NCBI GenBank assembly: GCA_009782915.1
Contig: WRIC01000009.1
Span: forward strand, 26,154 to 90,153
Length of the DNA: 64,000 bases
Source of the DNA: Propionibacteriaceae bacterium
Lineage (GTDB): Bacteria > Actinomycetota > Actinomycetes > Propionibacteriales > Propionibacteriaceae
Reading direction: 5' to 3'
The position numbers and the translations under genes were made by a program. Below, piece after piece: positions 40,436-49,445 of this stretch. Within the stretch, counting starts at the first letter, position 1. The number at the start of each line of letters is the position of its first letter. The notes beneath the pieces are model-generated. The model was not told where the DNA came from and did no database searches. It saw only the letters and a program-made list of their open reading frames with translations.

Positions 40436-42236
40436 GGGCCTTCACCACTGTTTCCATCCACTGATCATAGTCGAGGTTTTCCGCAGAGATCGGGGGAACC
40501 TTGGCCCGTGTCGTACGGTCCGCAATAACAGTGAGTTCACCCTCTTCGTCGTCGGAGACAAGAACCTCATGGATCTTCTCCCCCTCGCGCATACCTGTGA
40601 ACTCGACCTGGCAATCCTTGCCAGAGATTTCCATCATCTTATTGATGATGTCAGTAACACGAACAGGGTCACCCATATCCAGGATCATGACATCCCCACT
40701 GTTGCCCAAACCACCGGCTTGAACCACCAGCTGACAGGCCTCCGGGATCGTCATGAAATAACGCGTTGCTTCCTCGTGGGTGATTGTGATCGTCAAACCC
40801 CGCTCAATCAGAGTCTGAACCAGGGGAACCATCGACCCGCGTGAGCCAATCACATTACCGAAACGAACCGAACAATAACGCTGACCAGTCTGTTCCCCCA
40901 TCCACGAGGTTAAGCGCTCAGCTAAACGCTTCGAATGGCCCAAAGCAGTCGAAGGATTCGCGGCTTTATCAGTGGAAATATTGACAAAAACCTCAGTCCC
41001 AACCGATGATGCGCACTCCAAGACATTCAAGGTTCCCAGAACATTAGTGTCCCAAGCCTCACGAGGATGACGCTGCAACATCGGAACATGCTTGTAGGCA
41101 GCAGCATGGAATACTACCTCCGGTTTCCACTGCTCAAACACCTTTGCCAACGACTCCTGGTCACGGATATCAGCCAAGACGATCTCTGGGCGCGTCAACA
41201 AACCAGTTCCCCACAATGCCAATTCCGTGTCCTGGAGATGAGTCTCATCATTGTCCAGTAACACCAGAGAACTCGGCCCGAATTTCCTGATTTGGACACA
41301 TAGTTCCTGCCCGATGGACCCACCTGCCCCGGTCACCAGTACGCGACGAGACGACAAGTAATCCGCAATCGTATCCAGATCCAATTTCACTGGTGGTCTC
41401 TCAATGAGATCCTCGATAGCGATGTCGCGAATCTGCCCCACGCGAGTACGCTCACCAAAACTCTTATCCAAGGTGGGAACAACCTTGACATCGATACCCA
41501 AGGGAGAAGCAACCTCCATCACCCGAGCCATCAGTGCAGGGCTGGCATCAGCAATCGCGACAATCATCACCGAAGCGTGGACTCGCTCCGAGACCTCGGC
41601 CAAGTCATCAAGAGTGCCCAACACCCGGACGTTGCGAATCTCCAGATTCACTTTATCGGCGTCATCATCCAAGAAACCCACCGGATCATAGGAGGCACGA
41701 GAATCCATCAAAATGCGATGGACGATGATGCGCCCAAGGCTGCCGGCCCCAAAGATGAGAGTACGACGCCCACCGGTAGCCTGATGGGACTGGGGGCGTT
41801 CCCGAATGAAACGACGAATCAACCTAGTGGCCAACATCACACACACAGTGATCGGTGCAGCAATGAACACCAAGCTACGCGGTAGACCAATCGCATTAGC
41901 AGCCAGAACACAGATCACACCCATGACCATGGTGATGATCCCCATGATCCACCCCAAGGCCTTCGTCTCCTCCAAGCTGCCGGTGGTGAACCTCCCCTGA
42001 TAAAGCCAACCAGCCATCCCAGCAATGAACTGCACCCCTGACATGACAAGCATCACCAGCAGTAATGCCGGAATGTTGATCGACGACAACGTGAAGTCGT
42101 ACCTCATGATCGCTGCACCGAACAGCGCTACACCCCAGGCGCAAGCATCAAGGAACCATTGACCCCAACCCGATTTCGAGATGCGGAAGAAGGCATGGTT
42201 ACTTGCCGATGGCGCTGAATCTTTGCTCACCGTCAC
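40428..42236 (-). CDS. Membrane nucleotide-sugar 4,6-dehydratase (PglF/CapD-like)
   Basis: Converts UDP-GlcNAc to its 4-keto-6-deoxy form, the first bacillosamine-type step. The 602-residue protein has four N-terminal membrane helices (WFLDACAWGVALFGAAIM, ALLLVMLVMSGVQFIAGMAG and others), a first Rossmann domain (LIFGAGSLGRIIVHRIL), then an SDR domain: VLVTGAGGSIGQELCVQI, VFHAAAYKHVPML, and the catalytic region FVNISTDKAANPSTALGHSKRL where Tyr of the usual YxxxK is replaced by Met-type variation seen in this class (DKAANPSTxLGxSKR). GTG 42236 or 42230 starts it. Confidence 0.92.
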   Translation of the reverse strand: MTVSKDSAPSASNHAFFRISKSGWGQWFLDACAWGVALFGAAIMRYDFTLSSINIPALLLVMLVMSGVQFIAGMAGWLYQGRFTTGSLEETKALGWIMGIITMVMGVICVLAANAIGLPRSLVFIAAPITVCVMLATRLIRRFIRERPQSHQATGGRRTLIFGAGSLGRIIVHRILMDSRASYDPVGFLDDDADKVNLEIRNVRVLGTLDDLAEVSERVHASVMIVAIADASPALMARVMEVASPLGIDVKVVPTLDKSFGERTRVGQIRDIAIEDLIERPPVKLDLDTIADYLSSRRVLVTGAGGSIGQELCVQIRKFGPSSLVLLDNDETHLQDTELALWGTGLLTRPEIVLADIRDQESLAKVFEQWKPEVVFHAAAYKHVPMLQRHPREAWDTNVLGTLNVLECASSVGTEVFVNISTDKAANPSTALGHSKRLAERLTSWMGEQTGQRYCSVRFGNVIGSRGSMVPLVQTLIERGLTITITHEEATRYFMTIPEACQLVVQAGGLGNSGDVMILDMGDPVRVTDIINKMMEISGKDCQVEFTGMREGEKIHEVLVSDDEEGELTVIADRTTRAKVPPISAENLDYDQWMETVVKARD

Positions 42237-42317
42237 TCAGCCCCTTCCTTCCATGGTCTGGAGTAAAGATTCTAGTAGAAACGAGGGCAACCAAGAACCC
42301 TTGCCCACCGGTGGACT

Positions 42318-43772
42318 TTACCCTCCCAAGGTTTGGCGAATCTTTTGCTTGGCAGTGTCCACGGTTGCCTGATTCGGAACCATCACATATAGCCTTTGAC
42401 CAGGATAGGTGTAGGTGTAATCCATTGCACCCACCCCATCGACACTGATCGTCTCAATATCCCAATCCTGCCCAGAAGAGAGCTGGGTTTTCACCTGGGC
42501 TGAGATCGCTGAGCGTGGCATCGAGGTTTCCACAGAACCCTCCACAGCACTCAAAATCCGGTCATACCTGGCCAAAACCGACGGATCAGTGAGCCGGTGA
42601 ATGATCCCCACGATGACCCTCTGCTGGTTTTCACCGCGAACCCGATCACCACCAGAAAAACTATAGCGATTACGGCAAAAAGCCAACGCTGCTTCACCGT
42701 CGAGATGATTCATCCCCACCGTGAACTTGTAGCCATTTTGACTGAAGGCGTACGCCGAATCCACATCAATACCACCCAAAGCATCAACCACTGTGATCGT
42801 TGAGCTGAAATTCAAGCGCAGATAGTAGTCGATGTCGATGTCATAGAGGTCTTCCATAGTTCCGATTGACACCCCAATACCGTACACACCGGCGTGGGTA
42901 AGCTTATCCCTCAGCCCTGTCGTACCACGAAATTGTACGTAGAAGTCACGCGGAGTGTTGACCAAAAGGATCTGGCCACTCTCCGGATTAACAACCATCA
43001 ACATGTTCACATCGCTACGGGAACGCGAACTAATCGACCCATAGGTGTCAATCCCGCTGATATAAACAACATAAGGTTGATCAGGTTGCTGGGTGGGAGG
43101 GGCCGGCGGTGGGGCCACCCAGTTGGCATCCACGTCGACCGTGGCCAAGATCACCAGTTTGTCGTATGATTCCTCATCAGCATCCTCCAACACCTGCATC
43201 AAGGCATCCTGGATCACCATCGATCTAATCTCCCCTGAGATCACCTCCTCAACCATGTTGACCCAGGTGGGACTCGGGGTGAAATCCACCTCCACCAGTT
43301 TCACGACCTCATCACGTACTGCTTGGCCCAAAGGATCACTGCCCACCTCAGCCATGAAAGACCCACTCAGGTCAGACAATTCCAGGGAAGCCGACGATAG
43401 CGCCACAATGTCGTAAGCGACTGTCTCAGTGGTGGGAGCCTGAATATTCGAACTGAAACGAAGATAATCCACACCCACCTTGACCATGGCGCAATTCGAG
43501 ACAAACAACAAGAAAGCCATCATGGTGGCCATCGTGAATCTCACCTTATGGATCTGCGGGCGAGACCGCAGCAAAACGAAAGCCAACACGCATGCGAAAA
43601 CCAGCTCAATGACAATGATCGATAAAAGCGCCGACGTGGGCAACACGCCCATCAGCAACAGAACGACGATCACGACCACACTCGACAGCCCCACCACACC
43701 AGCGATCGCTAGAGAAACCCGTGGGAATCCTGGAGCCTCATCCTCCCGAATATCATCGAAGATATCAGTCAC
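42318..43772 (-). CDS. LytR-CpsA-Psr family ligase next to the polysaccharide operon
   Basis: Probably attaches this locus's glycan to peptidoglycan. The 484-residue product has three N-terminal membrane helices (VSLAIAGVVGLSSVVVIVVLLLMG, ALLSIIVIELVFACVLAFVLL, MATMMAFLLFVSNCAMV; partly shown), an accessory region, then the LCP domain: YVVYISGIDTYGSI, RSDVNMLMVV, LVNTPRDFYVQFRG, LDGEAALAFCRNRYSFSGGDRVRGENQQ with the key Arg residues. GTG 43772 overlaps the malQ stop as GTGA. It lies 81 bp ahead of the dehydratase, so it may head the same transcript. Confidence 0.93.
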   Translation of the reverse strand: MTDIFDDIREDEAPGFPRVSLAIAGVVGLSSVVVIVVLLLMGVLPTSALLSIIVIELVFACVLAFVLLRSRPQIHKVRFTMATMMAFLLFVSNCAMVKVGVDYLRFSSNIQAPTTETVAYDIVALSSASLELSDLSGSFMAEVGSDPLGQAVRDEVVKLVEVDFTPSPTWVNMVEEVISGEIRSMVIQDALMQVLEDADEESYDKLVILATVDVDANWVAPPPAPPTQQPDQPYVVYISGIDTYGSISSRSRSDVNMLMVVNPESGQILLVNTPRDFYVQFRGTTGLRDKLTHAGVYGIGVSIGTMEDLYDIDIDYYLRLNFSSTITVVDALGGIDVDSAYAFSQNGYKFTVGMNHLDGEAALAFCRNRYSFSGGDRVRGENQQRVIVGIIHRLTDPSVLARYDRILSAVEGSVETSMPRSAISAQVKTQLSSGQDWDIETISVDGVGAMDYTYTYPGQRLYVMVPNQATVDTAKQKIRQTLGG

Positions 43773-45928
43773 TGCTGATCCTTTCCGTTCATCAGATCGG
43801 CTATGCGACGTACGGACTCCATCTGATAAATATCCTCCAACATCAGTCGCTTTCCAGTGTGGTCACCTAGTGGAACCCTCCAATTAGGATACTCGTCGAC
43901 TGTTCCCGGTTGGTTCTGGGTACGCCGCTCACCCAAGGCGTCCGTGAGCGCCACACACTTCAGTTTGGCTGGAGTGGAACGCAGAAAACGATACAGGGCT
44001 TCCATGACCTGGTGAGGATCACGCTGACCGGTGGCAAGGAAACCCCGATCCTCCAGAAAACAAATCGTCTTCATTTGATCGTGTGAATCCCGCTCCAGCT
44101 CCTCAGCAAGTGGTCGGGTTAAAAGACCCAGGTCGCTGCGAAGCTGAACATGACTCTGCTCAAGATAACCCAACGTGGGGGGAAGATCATGGGTGGTGAC
44201 CGATGCCAGACACAGATTCCGCCACTTCTCGGGCGGGAGTAGCCCCTCCCCGGTTTGCTCAAACCACACCACCGAGGTTCCCAAGACACCACGGTCAGTC
44301 AAGTAATCCCTCACCCACGGTTCAACCGTACCCAGGTCTTCACCAATCACCAGCGCCCCGGCCCGCTGCGCTTCCAGAGCAATAATTCCCACCATCGCCT
44401 CATGGTCATAGCGAAGATAGGTTCCCTGATCAGGACTCATGCCCTGGGGAATCCACCACAGCCGAAACAAACCCATAACATGATCGATGCGTACACCGCC
44501 AGACCTACTCGACGAGGAATCAGATCCACCGTGGTCAGTGGAATCCGACAACAGCGCTGCCATCATCGCACGAACAGGCTCATACCCCTGCTGCGCTAAA
44601 CGATGAGGGCTCCATGGTGGTTGAGACCAATCCTGTCCCACCTGATTGTAGGCATCCGGTGGGGCACCTACTGTTACCCCAGGAGCAAACAGATTCCGAC
44701 GCGCCCACACCTCTTCGCTAGCCTGGCTCACCCCCACAGCAAGATCGCAGAGAACCCCCACCTTCATTCCTGCCCGCTGCGCCATCTTATGGGCTCCACG
44801 GGCTTGCTGGTGCGCCACCCATTGAAGCCACATATGGAATCTCAGTCGATCTCCCTGCGTGGCGACAAAGTCACGTACCTCCTGGGAGGAAGGGTCCTGG
44901 AAACTGGGGGGCCATTTCTTCCAATCCTGACCGTACTTCTCCGTGAGAACACACCAGGTGGCATAGGTGGACAATGCGGAGCCTTCACTGCGAATGAAAT
45001 CCTCGAAGGTCTGCTCACTCATGTCATCTTGTGGTTGGGCAAAAATCAGTTCAAGAGCTGCCCTCTTGCGCGTCCACACCTCGTCGCGAGTAATCAACTC
45101 AGAGTCACTGGTCGCCTTCATCGCCATCTGGCGAAAGGCCTCCACCGTGGCCTGCACCTCATCAGAGGCGCGATAACACTGGCGGATCTGACCAGGGCGA
45201 ATATAGATCGGATTGATATAACGCCTTGTCGAAGGGTAGTACGGGGAAGGGTCCATCGGTTCGGTCACCTCACACACATGGGTGGGGTTAATCAAAATGA
45301 AGTCAGCACCCAGCTCCTGTTTCGCCCAGTACGCCAAGCCACCCAGATCATAGAAATCACCCACCCCCCAGGAGCCCTCACTACAGATCGAATACAGCTG
45401 CACCATGAACCCCCAGAGCGAATCAATCCCCTGTGATGTGGTGAGCTGTGAAGGAGTGATGATCAGTGGGGTCGAGAAGGTTACCCCATCTGATTCCAAG
45501 GTGAGCTGGTGATACCCCAGTGGAACATCGCCCGGAATACTGAAACTTGCGCGCCCCACCGCTCGGTCGCCAACCATACGATCCGGTTCCCAGTTATCCA
45601 CCTGATCGAGTACGCGCGTTGCTCCATCTTCTTCGGTGAGCCACACCTGGGCAGGGCGCCCAGAATCCACATGGACGTTGATGGTTTTTTCTTCCCCCTG
45701 CTGCACAACAATATAAGGTGGAACAGGTTGTTTCCACGGCTTGTCTTCCAGATCCTTCAAAGCCCGATCAACCCAATCCTCGCCACTGACATCCACACCG
45801 AGACCAGCAAGGCAGGCATGAATCGTCTCTGGGGAAACAACCTGGGTCTCACCACGATAATCCACGTACGAGGTGGACACTCCATGCCCCTGGGCAAGGT
45901 GGGCCAAGCGGGGATCAATTTCAGGCAT
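43769..45928 (-). CDS. malQ: 4-alpha-glucanotransferase (amylomaltase)
   Basis: Disproportionates maltodextrins or glycogen branches (GH77). The start is ATG 45928 with AGGAGGG upstream; the product has 719 residues, the long actinobacterial form with an N-terminal beta-sandwich extension. Catalytic blocks are GVRIDHVMGLFRLWWIP (nucleophile Asp), LVIGEDLGTVEPWVRDYL (acid/base Glu) and SVTTHDLPPTLGYL (stabilising Asp). DFILINPTH is also typical. It overlaps the RDD gene by 8 bp and the LCP gene by 4 bp, an unusual partner set. Confidence 0.95.
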   Translation of the reverse strand: MPEIDPRLAHLAQGHGVSTSYVDYRGETQVVSPETIHACLAGLGVDVSGEDWVDRALKDLEDKPWKQPVPPYIVVQQGEEKTINVHVDSGRPAQVWLTEEDGATRVLDQVDNWEPDRMVGDRAVGRASFSIPGDVPLGYHQLTLESDGVTFSTPLIITPSQLTTSQGIDSLWGFMVQLYSICSEGSWGVGDFYDLGGLAYWAKQELGADFILINPTHVCEVTEPMDPSPYYPSTRRYINPIYIRPGQIRQCYRASDEVQATVEAFRQMAMKATSDSELITRDEVWTRKRAALELIFAQPQDDMSEQTFEDFIRSEGSALSTYATWCVLTEKYGQDWKKWPPSFQDPSSQEVRDFVATQGDRLRFHMWLQWVAHQQARGAHKMAQRAGMKVGVLCDLAVGVSQASEEVWARRNLFAPGVTVGAPPDAYNQVGQDWSQPPWSPHRLAQQGYEPVRAMMAALLSDSTDHGGSDSSSSRSGGVRIDHVMGLFRLWWIPQGMSPDQGTYLRYDHEAMVGIIALEAQRAGALVIGEDLGTVEPWVRDYLTDRGVLGTSVVWFEQTGEGLLPPEKWRNLCLASVTTHDLPPTLGYLEQSHVQLRSDLGLLTRPLAEELERDSHDQMKTICFLEDRGFLATGQRDPHQVMEALYRFLRSTPAKLKCVALTDALGERRTQNQPGTVDEYPNWRVPLGDHTGKRLMLEDIYQMESVRRIADLMNGKDQQ

Positions 45929-46634
45929 GGGAGCCCTCCTGGGTAGGTTGAGGAATATCACGAACCAGCAAGGTCGAAGCGAAAACATCGGTCACCGACT
46001 GTTTGCGGGGATGCCACAGCGGAAGTAACACGTTCACAATCTGGACCAAGGCAAACCACGACGTACCGGTCGAAAACAGCGCCCAGCCCAATCCTTTAGA
46101 AATCGAGCGCATCCAACCAGGTTTCTCTTCCACGAATCTCGGATAACCGGCCAGCGACAGCCATCTCATTGGTAGAGGGGCCTTGATCACTTTCACACCC
46201 ATCAGGCGGTGCCCCACTGTGGCTCCACGCACACCCAACATGATGATGGAATAAAAGGCCGTGATCACCCCGAGAACAAGCACCACAGTCATCGAAGCCT
46301 CAGCAAGCGCCTGAGGAGGTTCAACAAAGCGCCCCAATCGTGCGCCCTCCATAAACTCTGCTCGATAAGTGGTCGCGAGCTTATTCCAACCGGTGACCAA
46401 GTCGGGCACAGACAGATTCAACACCACACCGGTCAAAATCCACGCAATGATCGTGTCCACTATTCCCGCACCACACCGACTCCACCACGATGCCAAAGGA
46501 AACAGCAGAGCTGGGTCTCTCGGAGGCGACTTCCGAACCACCTTGGACCACGCACTACCCGACCAAAAACGCTCCTGAGCAGGGTGAGCCGGATCAGGAT
46601 ACCAACCCCGGTCGGGGGAACTCGCGGACTTCAC
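45921..46634 (-). CDS. RDD family membrane protein with DUF2510 N-terminus
   Basis: The 237-residue protein starts with a DUF2510 motif (RGWYPDPAHPAQERFWSGSA), common at the cytoplasmic N-terminus of actinobacterial membrane proteins. An RDD domain follows: LASWWSRCGAGIVDTIIAWILTG carries the Arg-Asp pattern, and ATVGHRLMGVKVI is the second RDD signature. It has three or four membrane helices. RDD proteins are poorly characterised and some move ions or small molecules. GTG 46634 lies 18 bp after proA, and the 3' end overlaps malQ. Confidence 0.88.
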   Translation of the reverse strand: MKSASSPDRGWYPDPAHPAQERFWSGSAWSKVVRKSPPRDPALLFPLASWWSRCGAGIVDTIIAWILTGVVLNLSVPDLVTGWNKLATTYRAEFMEGARLGRFVEPPQALAEASMTVVLVLGVITAFYSIIMLGVRGATVGHRLMGVKVIKAPLPMRWLSLAGYPRFVEEKPGWMRSISKGLGWALFSTGTSWFALVQIVNVLLPLWHPRKQSVTDVFASTLLVRDIPQPTQEGSHA

Positions 46635-46652
46635 CAGACTATTGTGCCAGAT

Positions 46653-47897
46653 TCAGCGAACCTGGCCATCACCAGTGATCACATATTTAGTGGTGGTCAT
46701 CTCAGGTAGAGCCATCGGGCCACGGGCGTGAAGTTTCTGAGTGGATATCCCAATCTCTGCACCAAAACCAAACTGTTCGCCATCAGCAAACCGACTCGAT
46801 GTGTTGACAAAGACACAGGCGCAATCCATCTCAGCAATGAAACGTTTCTGGTGGGAGGCGTCATCGGAGATGATCGTTTCCGAATGCCCAGAGGTGTGAT
46901 CGCGAATGAAAGCGATCCCCTCATCAATCCCATCCACAATCGCAACCCGAAGATCAAGGCTCAAGGCTTCGTTATCCCAATCGTCGTCGGTGACATCGGT
47001 GATCCTTGAATCAAGAGACTGCGCCTGGGAGTCGCCGTGAACCGAAACCCCAGCCTTCACCAAGGCGTCCACAGCATCAGGAATGAACAGCTTTGCAATC
47101 TCTGCGTCCACCACAAGAGTCTCCAGCGCATTACAGACCGAGGGCCGTTGAGTTTTCGCATTCAACATGATGTCGATAGCCATCTGTTGGTTGGCTGACC
47201 GATCAACATAGAGGTGACAGTTGCCAGAACCCGTTTCCAGTACGGGCACCTGAGCGCCACGTACCACTGCTTCAATGAGCGAAGCCCCACCACGAGGAAT
47301 AAGCACATCCACCAAACCACGCGCCGCCATCATGGTGTCAGTGACCGAGCGATCCCCCTCCACCAGCGAGATAGCACGAGGATCAATGTTGGCGTTGCTC
47401 AAACCCTCCTGGAGTGCCGCCACTATAGCCCTATTAGAGTTCGTAGCACTCGACGAACCCCTCAGCAACACTGCATTACCGGACTTGAGACAGATCCCAG
47501 CAGCATCAGCAGTCACATTAGGGCGAGCCTCATAGATGATCCCCACCACACCCAGGGGAACCCGTACCTGGTCAATATGAACACCATTAGGCAACTGCCA
47601 CCCGCGAATCACCTCACCGACCGGGTCAATCAGATTCGCTAAGGCGCGCAAACCCTGAGCCATGGATTCCAGGCGCGCCGAATCTAATCTCAGCCGATCG
47701 AGCAAAGCATCACTCACCCCGGCCGTGCGCGAGCTCTCCACATCCTGAGCATTTGCACTCAAAATCTGTGGCTCATGAGCCAACAGCGCCTCAGCCATGG
47801 AATGCAACGCAGCGTCCTTAGCCCCACGGGTCAATGTGGCAACGCCGAGCGAAGCCTCACGCGCACCGCGAGCAAGATCAACAAACTCAGTATTCAT
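46653..47897 (-). CDS. proA: Glutamate-5-semialdehyde dehydrogenase (gamma-glutamyl phosphate reductase)
   Basis: Second step of proline synthesis: NADPH reduction of gamma-glutamyl phosphate. The 414-residue protein has VPLGVVGIIYEARPNVTADAA (in part), the nucleotide-site CLKSGNAVLLRGSSSA, VLIPRGGASLIEAVV, ETGSGNCHLYVD and the catalytic Cys in AKTQRPSVCNALETLVV. CVFVNTSSRFADGEQFGFGAE is the C-terminal signature. It follows proB by 126 bp filled almost wholly by family B repeats, so repeat hairpins lie between the two genes of the pathway. Confidence 0.97.
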   Translation of the reverse strand: MNTEFVDLARGAREASLGVATLTRGAKDAALHSMAEALLAHEPQILSANAQDVESSRTAGVSDALLDRLRLDSARLESMAQGLRALANLIDPVGEVIRGWQLPNGVHIDQVRVPLGVVGIIYEARPNVTADAAGICLKSGNAVLLRGSSSATNSNRAIVAALQEGLSNANIDPRAISLVEGDRSVTDTMMAARGLVDVLIPRGGASLIEAVVRGAQVPVLETGSGNCHLYVDRSANQQMAIDIMLNAKTQRPSVCNALETLVVDAEIAKLFIPDAVDALVKAGVSVHGDSQAQSLDSRITDVTDDDWDNEALSLDLRVAIVDGIDEGIAFIRDHTSGHSETIISDDASHQKRFIAEMDCACVFVNTSSRFADGEQFGFGAEIGISTQKLHARGPMALPEMTTTKYVITGDGQVR

Positions 47898-47922
47898 GCA
47901 CTCACACTACCGCACACAACTG

Positions 47923-48026
47923 TGTGAAAAGGGGACGGGGCGTTTGTCACACGCGTGTGACATGTGAAAAGGGGACGGGGCGTTTGTCACACGCGTGTGA
48001 CAACCGCCCCGTCCCCTTTTCTGTCA
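47923..48026. repeat. Family B cluster: 40-bp tandem duplication plus inverted copy
   Basis: An exact 40-bp unit is present twice in tandem (47923-47962 and 47963-48002). Each unit has a GGGGACGGGGCG core and the perfect 18-bp palindrome TGTCACACGCGTGTGACA. An inverted core follows (CCGCCCCGTCCCC, 48005 onward), ending TGTCAC, whose complement supplies the proB TGA stop. The cluster can fold into several alternative hairpins and lies between proB and proA. Confidence 0.9.
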
Positions 48027-49178
48027 CGCTAGGACCATGTCGTCGCGGTGAACCACGGGTTTGGTGAACTCCTCACCCAAGTCGGCTGAAATCTCTGCTG
48101 AAGTGCGCCCCACCATGGTGACCAAATCTTGGGAATCACGTCCCACTGCACCGCGGGCAATGACCTCACCAGACGAATCCACAATCTCCACCGGGTCACC
48201 TGCGCTAAAAGGGCCCTCCAGACCAATCACCCCAGCCGCCAAAAGAGAGGCACCAGTCGATCTCAGAGCCCGAACAGCGCCATCGTCAATGATAATCCGG
48301 CCCTGGGTCTCACTAGCATGGGCAAGCCATCCCTCTCGGCGAGAAAACCTCTTTCCGCTGGCTGCGAACACCGTACCCACCTGTTCACCAGCCAGAATCG
48401 CTTCGGCCTGATCCCAGCGGGCCAAACCCACAGGGATACCAGCCTCACTGGCCAACCGAGCAGCCTCCACCTTGGTCGCCATGCCACCGCTGCCCACACC
48501 CGAGGAACCCGCCTTGAGCACATCCGCTTCGATATGGGTCAGATCAGGGACAAAAGTGATCAGCTCCGCACGAGAATCCGAAGGATGATGAGTGAACAAC
48601 CCCTGCGTGTCAGTCAACAAAATCAAGGCGTCCGCGCGTACCAACTCGGCCACCAGAGCAGCCAAATAGTCGTTGTCACCCATACGAATCTCCTGGGTGG
48701 CAACCGTGTCATTCTCATTGACCACCGGAATCACCCCCAGGCGGGTCAACGCCCCAAAAGTCTGCAGCGCATTGGTGTAGCTCGACTTCTGCGAGAGATC
48801 CTCCTTGGTGAGCAACACCTGGGCGGTGTGAAGATCAAACTTGGCGAAACCCTGGGTGTAGGCGGCCATGAGCTGGCCCTGACCCACTGCAGCAGCTGCC
48901 TGTTGTTGAGCGACATCAGTGGGGCGCTGAGAAAACCCCAGCGGTTCCAACCCGGCGGCGATAGCTCCCGAACTCACCAGGACGATTTCCGAGCCACGCA
49001 ATTGACGCTGTGCAAGAGCCTCAACGATCACAGTCAGATGGCCCAGATCCAGTCCAGCTCGGGCAGACGCCAGGGAGGAGGAGCCAACCTTCACCACCAC
49101 TCTCCTGGCTGTCGATAGGTGAGTACGCAGGGCAGCCTCAGCTGTGTCGTCTGGGATGACAGGTGTTGTTGTGCTCAC
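48024..49178 (-). CDS. proB: Glutamate 5-kinase
   Basis: First step of proline synthesis, phosphorylating glutamate. The 384-residue product has an amino-acid-kinase domain (RVVVKVGSSSLAS, LVSSGAIAAGLEPLGF, VPVVNENDTV, GDNDYLAALVAEL, LLTDTQGLFTHHP, GSGGMATKVEAARLA) and a C-terminal PUA domain (GRIIIDDGAVRALRSTGASLL in part), as in full-length ProB. Feedback inhibition by proline is usual for this form. The TGA stop falls inside a family B repeat. It is probably first in proB-proA-RDD-malQ-LCP. Confidence 0.97.
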   Translation of the reverse strand: MSTTTPVIPDDTAEAALRTHLSTARRVVVKVGSSSLASARAGLDLGHLTVIVEALAQRQLRGSEIVLVSSGAIAAGLEPLGFSQRPTDVAQQQAAAAVGQGQLMAAYTQGFAKFDLHTAQVLLTKEDLSQKSSYTNALQTFGALTRLGVIPVVNENDTVATQEIRMGDNDYLAALVAELVRADALILLTDTQGLFTHHPSDSRAELITFVPDLTHIEADVLKAGSSGVGSGGMATKVEAARLASEAGIPVGLARWDQAEAILAGEQVGTVFAASGKRFSRREGWLAHASETQGRIIIDDGAVRALRSTGASLLAAGVIGLEGPFSAGDPVEIVDSSGEVIARGAVGRDSQDLVTMVGRTSAEISADLGEEFTKPVVHRDDMVLA

Positions 49179-49215
49179 CTGACAGAGTCTACCGGGTGTG
49201 GTGAATCCTCATCCC

Positions 49216-49315
49216 GTCATTCTGTGGACGGCAACGACCGTCTCACAGAATCCAGACTCCACAGTTAGACAACTGGGTAGTCTGGACCCTGCGACTTCGC
49301 GCAGGGAGACGGAGG
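49216..49315. repeat. Family A element with a covarying, lengthened left stem
   Basis: The left hairpin pairs ATTCTGTG with CACAGAAT and, inside it, GACGG with CCGTC around CAACGA, an arm not found in the other copies. TCCAGACT, a spacer, and AGTCTGGA follow, then the standard right hairpin CCCTGCGACTTCGCGCAGGG and AGACGGAGG. It lies upstream of proB, in the divergent gap. Confidence 0.88.
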
Positions 49316-49334
49316 GGTGAACGTGAGAAACACA

Positions 49335-49391
49335 CCGGCCCCTTGTCACGTGACCGGTCCCTTGTCACGTGACCGGCCCCTTGTTACGTGA
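49335..49391. repeat. Three 19-bp direct repeats with GTCACGTGAC palindromes
   Basis: CCGGCCCCTTGTCACGTGA is repeated three times head to tail. Single changes occur in units two (GGT for GGC) and three (GTTACGTGA). Each unit junction makes the palindrome GTCACGTGAC. The array ends 54 bp before the next start codon. Tandem palindromes at helical-scale spacing could be operators; the binding protein is unknown. Confidence 0.8.
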
Positions 49392-49445
49392 CCAAAATGT
49401 CGTCGGGGCAAACAATGAGTCCAAATTCACGTATTCTTGGGTGTG

